From positions 43,049-107,048 of the forward strand of contig NZ_JAGSSV010000010.1 in NCBI RefSeq assembly GCF_018145875.1: a stretch of 64,000 nucleotides of DNA. Direction: 5' to 3'. A model generated the notes under the pieces. It searched no databases, was not told the DNA's origin, and saw only the letters and a program-made list of their open reading frames with translations. Below are positions 59,332 through 64,000 of this stretch, piece by piece (position 1 is the first letter of the stretch; every line of letters starts with the position of its first letter). The position numbers and the translations under genes are program-made. Origin of the DNA: Marinomonas vulgaris (GTDB lineage: Bacteria; Pseudomonadota; Gammaproteobacteria; Pseudomonadales; Marinomonadaceae).

Positions 59332-60822
59332 CTAGTGGCCGCCCATGACTTTTTCAACTTCTTCAGGGTTGTTATGCACCCCAAATTTGTCGACTACGGT
59401 TGCGCTGGCTTCGTTCATGCCGATTAGCTCGACTTCGGCGCCTTCGCGGCGGAATTTGATCACCACTTTGTCTAAAGCCGATACCGCGGTGATGTCCCAA
59501 AAGTGAGCCTCGGTCAAATCGATAGTGATCTTATCAGCGGCCTCTTTGAAGTCAAAAGACCCGGTAAACTGATCTGACGACGCAAAAAATACCTGCCCAA
59601 TGACTTTATATGTGCGATGGCCTTTGTCTTTGCCTTGTTCGTTTTTTACCACCATAAAGCGGCCAATCTTGTTAGCAAAGAACAAAGACGCGAGTAAAAC
59701 ACCCACGAACACGCCGATCGCTAAGTTGTGTGTTGCCACAACAATAGACACCGTGGCTAACATAACAAGGTTAGTCGATAACGGGTGTTTTTTCAGGTTA
59801 ATAATGGATTCCCAAGAAAAGGTGCCAATGGACACCATGATCATTACCGCCACCAAGGCGGCCATGGGGATTTGCCCAATGAGTTCGTCTAAAAAGACCA
59901 CCATGATCAATAGCAGCAAGCCGGCGATGAAGGTCGATAAACGGCCGCGACCGCCAGATTTGACGTTAATAACGGATTGACCAATCATGGCACAGCCGGC
60001 CATACCGCCTATCAAGCTGGAACCAATGTTGGCGATGCCTTGACCTTTACACTCGCGGTTTTTGTCGCTGGTGGTGTCGGTGAATTCGTCGACAATGGTC
60101 GCCGTCATCATGGATTCCAACAAACCTACAACAGCTAGCCCTAGAGAGTAAGGCAGAATGATCATTAGCGTGTCTAAATTGAGCGGCACATCTGGCCACA
60201 AGAAAATCGGCAAGGTGTCTGGCAATTCGCCCATGTCGCTCACGGTACGAATGTCTAATCCATAGGTCATGGCGAAAACAGTCAATAACACAATACATAC
60301 CAGCGGTGAGGGAACGGCTTTGCCGATTACTGGCAGCAAGGGAAAGAGGTAGATAATCCCTAATCCTGCTGCTGTCATCGCGTAAACATGCCAAGTCACA
60401 TTGGTTAACTCAGGTAATTGTGCCATAAAGATCAGAATGGCCAAGGCGTTGACGAACCCTGTTACCACCGACCGAGACACAAAACGCATCAAGGCACCCA
60501 GTTTTAAATAACCGGCAATAATCTGAAACACCCCAGTCAATAAACTGGCGGCTAGAAGGTATTGCAAACCGTGATCTTTCACCAAGGTCACCATTAAAAG
60601 TGCCATGGCACCGGTCGCAGCAGAAATCATCCCAGGACGACCGCCTACAAACGAGATAATCACCGCAATGCAAAAAGACGCGTACAAGCCGACTTTTGGA
60701 TCAACCCCGGCGATGATGGAAAATGCAATGGCTTCCGGGATCAGCGCCAATGCCACAACCGTACCGGCAAGCGAGTCACCTTTAATGTTCGAGAGCCAGT
60801 CTCGTTTTATCGAATCGATCAT
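59332..60822 (-). CDS. SulP-family anion transporter with STAS domain
   Basis: The 496-residue protein has about 12-14 membrane helices ([34 protein letters not shown] at the start, [25 protein letters not shown] mid-protein) and a C-terminal STAS domain (about 390-490, [25 protein letters not shown]). SulP carriers move sulfate or bicarbonate with sodium or protons; marine homologues include the bicarbonate carrier BicA, but the substrate cannot be told from motifs. It is followed by a Usp gene in the same operon. Confidence 0.94.
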   Translation of the reverse strand: MIDSIKRDWLSNIKGDSLAGTVVALALIPEAIAFSIIAGVDPKVGLYASFCIAVIISFVGGRPGMISAATGAMALLMVTLVKDHGLQYLLAASLLTGVFQIIAGYLKLGALMRFVSRSVVTGFVNALAILIFMAQLPELTNVTWHVYAMTAAGLGIIYLFPLLPVIGKAVPSPLVCIVLLTVFAMTYGLDIRTVSDMGELPDTLPIFLWPDVPLNLDTLMIILPYSLGLAVVGLLESMMTATIVDEFTDTTSDKNRECKGQGIANIGSSLIGGMAGCAMIGQSVINVKSGGRGRLSTFIAGLLLLIMVVFLDELIGQIPMAALVAVMIMVSIGTFSWESIINLKKHPLSTNLVMLATVSIVVATHNLAIGVFVGVLLASLFFANKIGRFMVVKNEQGKDKGHRTYKVIGQVFFASSDQFTGSFDFKEAADKITIDLTEAHFWDITAVSALDKVVIKFRREGAEVELIGMNEASATVVDKFGVHNNPEEVEKVMGGH

Positions 60823-61247
60823 TTTTTACCTTCTGAAATACATAAAAACCAAAGAAAACAGCGGTTGCTGTATTTGGCGCTTAATCGTTAAAACAACATG
60901 GAGTGTTGTGCCTTATTTATCATGCTTAGCAGGCAAAAAAGGCAAATAGAAAGAGTCATAGACTCTAAAAAAGACAATAAAACGGCGTTTGTTAAACTTT
61001 TAATAGGCCGAGTTATTTAAGTGGCGAAAGTATAGAGATTTGCCCTTTACATGGCAACGATCGAGGTAAATAAGCCCTAGAAACAGCTTTTTATCAAAGC
61101 TAAGAGTCTAAAAGAGCGAACAAAAAGGATGTAAAAACGCATGACTGTACCAAGGTACAATAGCCGAGCGCACACCGATGGATTACTGTGGCAGTAATTA
61201 TACGAATATTCTGACTTTTTAAAGTCTCCTTTATAAGGAAAAACACC
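60823..61247. promoter_or_regulatory. Leader of the adhesin gene with several palindromes
   Basis: No gene is seen in this 425-bp stretch. Perfect inverted repeats are AGAGTC-ATA-GACTCT (60952-60966), TGTACC-AA-GGTACA (61146-61159), ATTACTG-TGG-CAGTAAT (61182-61198), GACTTT-TT-AAAGTC (61213-61226) and TCCTT-TAT-AAGGA (61227-61239). The last one pairs the Shine-Dalgarno AAGGA of the adhesin gene with its complement. Short 5-6 bp repeats can arise by chance; the tight cluster next to the start codon is what stands out. Confidence 0.55.
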
Positions 61248-64000
61248 ATGAGCGACAGTCAAGTACCTTTTGCAACACTCGGCAGCACGATCGGTTTCAT
61301 CTCTAAGGCAACCGGCCTGGTTATCGTACAATCCATCGACGGACAAGAGCGTGTAGTGAAAATTGGCGATCCAGTTTTCTTTGGTGAAACTGTTGTGACT
61401 GGTACAGGGGTATCTGTCACCATCGCCTTTATCGATGGTTCTGATGTGGTGATTGGAGACGACTCCATTGTCGAATTGACTGACGAAATCTACAACACGG
61501 GCGATGAAGAAGAGCTGGTTGCCGACTCCACCTCAGAGGTCGATGCCCTTCAAGCCGCTATTTTAGCTGGAGTTGACCCGACGTTAGTTCAAGAAGCACC
61601 TGCTGCCGGTGATGCAACGGATGAGCAACAGCGTTTTGATGTAGATGTTGAACGAAATGATGATACCTCTTTACCCACCTTTGGTGTAGATACCCTTAGC
61701 GCATTACCTACCTATGGATACGACACGGATAATGGTGATGCAGAAGAAGACGAGGTTATTCAAGAGCAAAGCAGCAACACTACAACCGCTGCGGCAACAA
61801 TTGCGGCGGTTGCTGGCACCGTAGTGATCGATAGCATTACGGACGATAATGTCATCAATTCAACCGAAGCAAGTGGCACCATCACCGTATCTGGCTCAGC
61901 TACCGGCGGCGACATTTCTCAGGGTGATGCCCTTCAATTAGTGGTGAACGGTACCACCTACAACACTACCGTTGAGTCCGATGGAAGTTGGTCAGTTGAC
62001 GTGGCAGGCAGTGACCTAGCTGCCGATACAAACGCCACAGCAACAGTTACGTCAACTAATGATACTGGTAGTACAGTGACGAGCACTGGCGATACGACAT
62101 ATAGCGTCAATCAGGCGCCAACAACAACTGCAGCGACCGGCAGCGTGACAGAAGATGCGAGCATTACAGGCAGTATCAGTGCAGAAGATGTGGATCTGCC
62201 AGCAGGAGCGAGCTTGACGTTTAGTACCACGTCCACTGCAGCTGGTTTGACTTTTAACAGTGATGGCAGTTACGTGTTCGAAGCGTCGTCTTACGATGGT
62301 CTAGAGTTGAATGAAATACAAACCATCGTAATTCCAGTTACCGTAACGGATGATCAAGATGCAATCGCTGAAACTACCTTAACAATTACAGTGACAGGCA
62401 CGAACGACGCGGCGACGATCAGTGGTGACACCAGCGCATCCGGTTCAGAAACCGATGTAGCGTTGAGCTTAGGCGGCACCTTGACGGCAACGGATGTGGA
62501 CAACACAGACAACGCGTTTACCACACAAACCACCGTTGGCACCAACGGCACGTTCACTATTGCTGAAAATGGCGACTGGACGTTCGTGGCGAACAGTGCG
62601 TTCAACGAATTAAACGTTGGCGACAGCAAAGTTGAAAGCTTCAACGTGACGTCAGTGGATGGCACACCTAGCACGGTGATCATCACGATCAATGGCACTA
62701 ACGATGCTGCGACGGTCAGCAGTGCGAGTGTGGCTCTGACAGAAACCGACAGTGTGTTGAGCACCGGCGGTACGTTAACGGCAACGGATGTGGACAACGT
62801 CGACAACAGCTTTACTGCGTCAAACACAACGGGCACATACGGTAAGTTTGCGATTGGCACCGACGGTGCATGGACATTCACCGCCAACAGTACGTTTGAT
62901 GAATTGAACGTCAACGACAGCTACACAGAAACCTTCAACGTCACCAGCGTAGACGGTACAGCGAGTACGGTCACCATCACGATCAAGGGCACGAACGACG
63001 CGGCGACGATCAGTGGTGACACCAGCGCATCCGGTTCAGAAACCGATGCGGCCTTGACGCTAGGCGGCACCTTGACCGCGACGGACGTGGACAATACAAA
63101 CAACGCGTTTAACGCGAATGAAATTGAAGGCGCCAACGGCACGTTTACCATCGCAGAAAATGGCGACTGGACGTTTGTGGCGAACAGTACATTCAACGAA
63201 CTGAATGTAGGCGACAGCAAAGTCGAAAGTTTCAACGTGACGTCAGTGGATGGCACGGTACAAGCAGTGACTGTGACCATCAACGGCACGAACGACGCGG
63301 CCAGCATCAGTGGTGAAACAAGTGCATCGGGTTCAGAATCCGATGTAGCGTTGAGCTTAGGTGGCACCTTGACCGCGACGGACGTGGACAATACAGACAA
63401 CGCGTTTACCGCGAATGAAGTCGAAGGCGCCAACGGCACGTTCACCATCGCTGAAAATGGCGACTGGACGTTTGTGGCGAACAGCGCGTTCAACGAATTA
63501 AACGTTGGCGACAGCAAAGCCGAAAGCTTCAACGTGACGTCAGTAGACGGAACAGAGCAATTGGTTACCGTGACGATCAATGGCACCAACGATGCGGCCA
63601 GCATCAGTGGTGACGCAAGTGTCGTGGCAGATGAGACGAATGTGGCGTTGAGCCTAAGCGGCACCTTGACCGCGACAGATGTGGACAACGCAGACAACAC
63701 CTTCACAGCGGATACCATCGTTGGCACCAACGGCACGTTTACCATTTCAGAAAATGGCGAATGGACGTTCGAGGCGAACAGTGCGTTCAACGAATTAAAC
63801 GTTGGCGACAGCAAAGTTGAAAGCTTCAACGTGACGTCAGTGGATGGCACGGTACAAGCAGTGACCGTGACCATCAACGGCACGAACGATGCGGTGATCA
63901 TCAGTGGTGACACCAGCGCATCCGGTTCAGAAACCGACGAAGCCTTAACGCTCAGCGGCGCTTTGACCGCGACGGACGTGGACAATACAGACAACGCGTT
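61248..64000 (+). CDS. Large LapA-like repetitive adhesin, N-terminal part (runs off window)
   Basis: The frame is open from ATG 61248 (AAGGAA 7 bases before) to the window end, 917 codons with no stop. Residues 1 to about 115 form a retention module as in LapA (FATLGSTIGFISKATGLVIVQ, RVVKIGDPVFFGETVVTG, FIDGSDVVIGDDSIVEL). A PAAG sequence at residues 118-121 (61599-61610) resembles the dialanine site cut by LapG proteases. A low-complexity acidic linker, a Big-type domain (about 195-290) and a cadherin/VCBS-type stretch follow. About 99-residue VCBS-like repeats (GTNDAATISGD, TLTATDVDN, NGTFTIAENGDWTF) begin near residue 385. The missing C-terminus should hold RTX repeats and a type I secretion signal. 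The role is probably c-di-GMP-controlled cell-surface adhesion and biofilm formation. Confidence 0.9.
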   Translation, partial: MSDSQVPFATLGSTIGFISKATGLVIVQSIDGQERVVKIGDPVFFGETVVTGTGVSVTIAFIDGSDVVIGDDSIVELTDEIYNTGDEEELVADSTSEVDALQAAILAGVDPTLVQEAPAAGDATDEQQRFDVDVERNDDTSLPTFGVDTLSALPTYGYDTDNGDAEEDEVIQEQSSNTTTAAATIAAVAGTVVIDSITDDNVINSTEASGTITVSGSATGGDISQGDALQLVVNGTTYNTTVESDGSWSVDVAGSDLAADTNATATVTSTNDTGSTVTSTGDTTYSVNQAPTTTAATGSVTEDASITGSISAEDVDLPAGASLTFSTTSTAAGLTFNSDGSYVFEASSYDGLELNEIQTIVIPVTVTDDQDAIAETTLTITVTGTNDAATISGDTSASGSETDVALSLGGTLTATDVDNTDNAFTTQTTVGTNGTFTIAENGDWTFVANSAFNELNVGDSKVESFNVTSVDGTPSTVIITINGTNDAATVSSASVALTETDSVLSTGGTLTATDVDNVDNSFTASNTTGTYGKFAIGTDGAWTFTANSTFDELNVNDSYTETFNVTSVDGTASTVTITIKGTNDAATISGDTSASGSETDAALTLGGTLTATDVDNTNNAFNANEIEGANGTFTIAENGDWTFVANSTFNELNVGDSKVESFNVTSVDGTVQAVTVTINGTNDAASISGETSASGSESDVALSLGGTLTATDVDNTDNAFTANEVEGANGTFTIAENGDWTFVANSAFNELNVGDSKAESFNVTSVDGTEQLVTVTINGTNDAASISGDASVVADETNVALSLSGTLTATDVDNADNTFTADTIVGTNGTFTISENGEWTFEANSAFNELNVGDSKVESFNVTSVDGTVQAVTVTINGTNDAVIISGDTSASGSETDEALTLSGALTATDVDNTDNA
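62401..64000 (+). repeat. Tandem 297-bp repeats within the adhesin gene
   Basis: The same landmark (encoding GTNDAA) recurs at about 62401, 62698, 62992, 63289, 63586 and 63883: four intervals of 297 bp and one of 294 bp (99 and 98 residues). Blocks within the copies are identical or nearly so at DNA level, for example 62401 onward against 62992 onward. The array continues past the window end. Confidence 0.92.

Noticed and set aside
61077..61346. 89-codon minus-strand frame over the adhesin leader
   Set aside because: Overlaps the adhesin start and its palindromes; no ribosome site and no protein-like pattern.
62354..63994. Long open frames on the minus strand (186 and 357 codons) opposite the adhesin repeats
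   Set aside because: They are mirror images of the repeated adhesin DNA, have a monotonous Val/Ser/Pro/Leu make-up and no ribosome site; the plus-strand frame is continuous and has domain signatures.
62401..64000. CRISPR-like appearance of regularly repeated DNA
   Set aside because: The repeat period is about 297 bp, in frame, and encodes VCBS-like protein domains; there are no short repeats with unique spacers and no cas genes.

Overview
The window looks like a chromosomal piece of a marine gammaproteobacterium, most likely Marinomonas or a close Oceanospirillales relative. This is judged from protein resemblance and gene order (tig-clpP-clpX-lon-hupB-ppiD, fused rlmKL, DUF3549, YqcC, DUF1853), not from a search. 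No insertion sequence, prophage, integrase or CRISPR array was seen. Two tRNA genes are present (Arg-TCT and Asp-GTC). The window cuts a YihY/BrkB membrane protein gene at its left edge and a large repetitive adhesin gene at its right edge.

Layout. 1-9.4 kb is the protein quality-control block: tRNA-Arg, trigger factor, ClpP, ClpX, Lon, HU-beta, tRNA-Asp and PpiD, punctuated by clear hairpin terminators. 9.4-17.4 kb (minus strand) holds a Dyp-type peroxidase and a complete MoxR/DUF58/DUF4381/VWA/VWA-TPR/BatD cluster with overlapping genes. 17.5-25.6 kb is housekeeping: DUF2835, pyrD, rlmKL, three conserved families of unknown function, rlmA and beta-carbonic anhydrase. 25.7-34 kb has a LysR regulator, an AGE-family sugar epimerase/isomerase divergent from a ROK regulator, a TyrR-like regulator with a decayed AAA+ domain, an unlisted 54-residue membrane protein, a HAD phosphatase, a HopJ-family protein and an MFS pump. 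34-41.4 kb has an ABC exporter and SMR pump, then a three-gene set for the compatible solute glucosylglycerate (synthase, phosphatase, GH13_18 phosphorylase).

41.5-45.6 kb contains a MYG1-like protein, a CadR/PbrR-like MerR regulator divergent from a small CDF transporter with a textbook 19-bp-spacer promoter, and a TetR regulator divergent from an AhpD-like protein with a perfect 14-bp palindrome between them. 45.9-54.2 kb is an aminotransferase followed by a full tripartite tricarboxylate transporter (TctC-TctB-TctA), a TctD/TctE two-component system translationally coupled to a periplasmic binding protein, and another AhpD-like protein. 54.2-58.4 kb has a RimK-like ATP-grasp ligase divergent from a GNAT-papain-like peptidase fusion, followed by threonine aldolase. 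58.4-60.8 kb is a universal stress protein and SulP transporter operon. From 61.2 kb a LapA-like adhesin begins, with a retention module, a candidate LapG site and 99-residue repeats whose DNA is nearly identical from copy to copy.

Best candidates for new biology are the ATP-grasp/GNAT-peptidase pair with its spaced 10-bp inverted repeat, the self-contained glucosylglycerate make-and-break cluster, the sensor kinase plus binding protein beside the TTT transporter, and the adhesin leader with a Shine-Dalgarno-masking hairpin.
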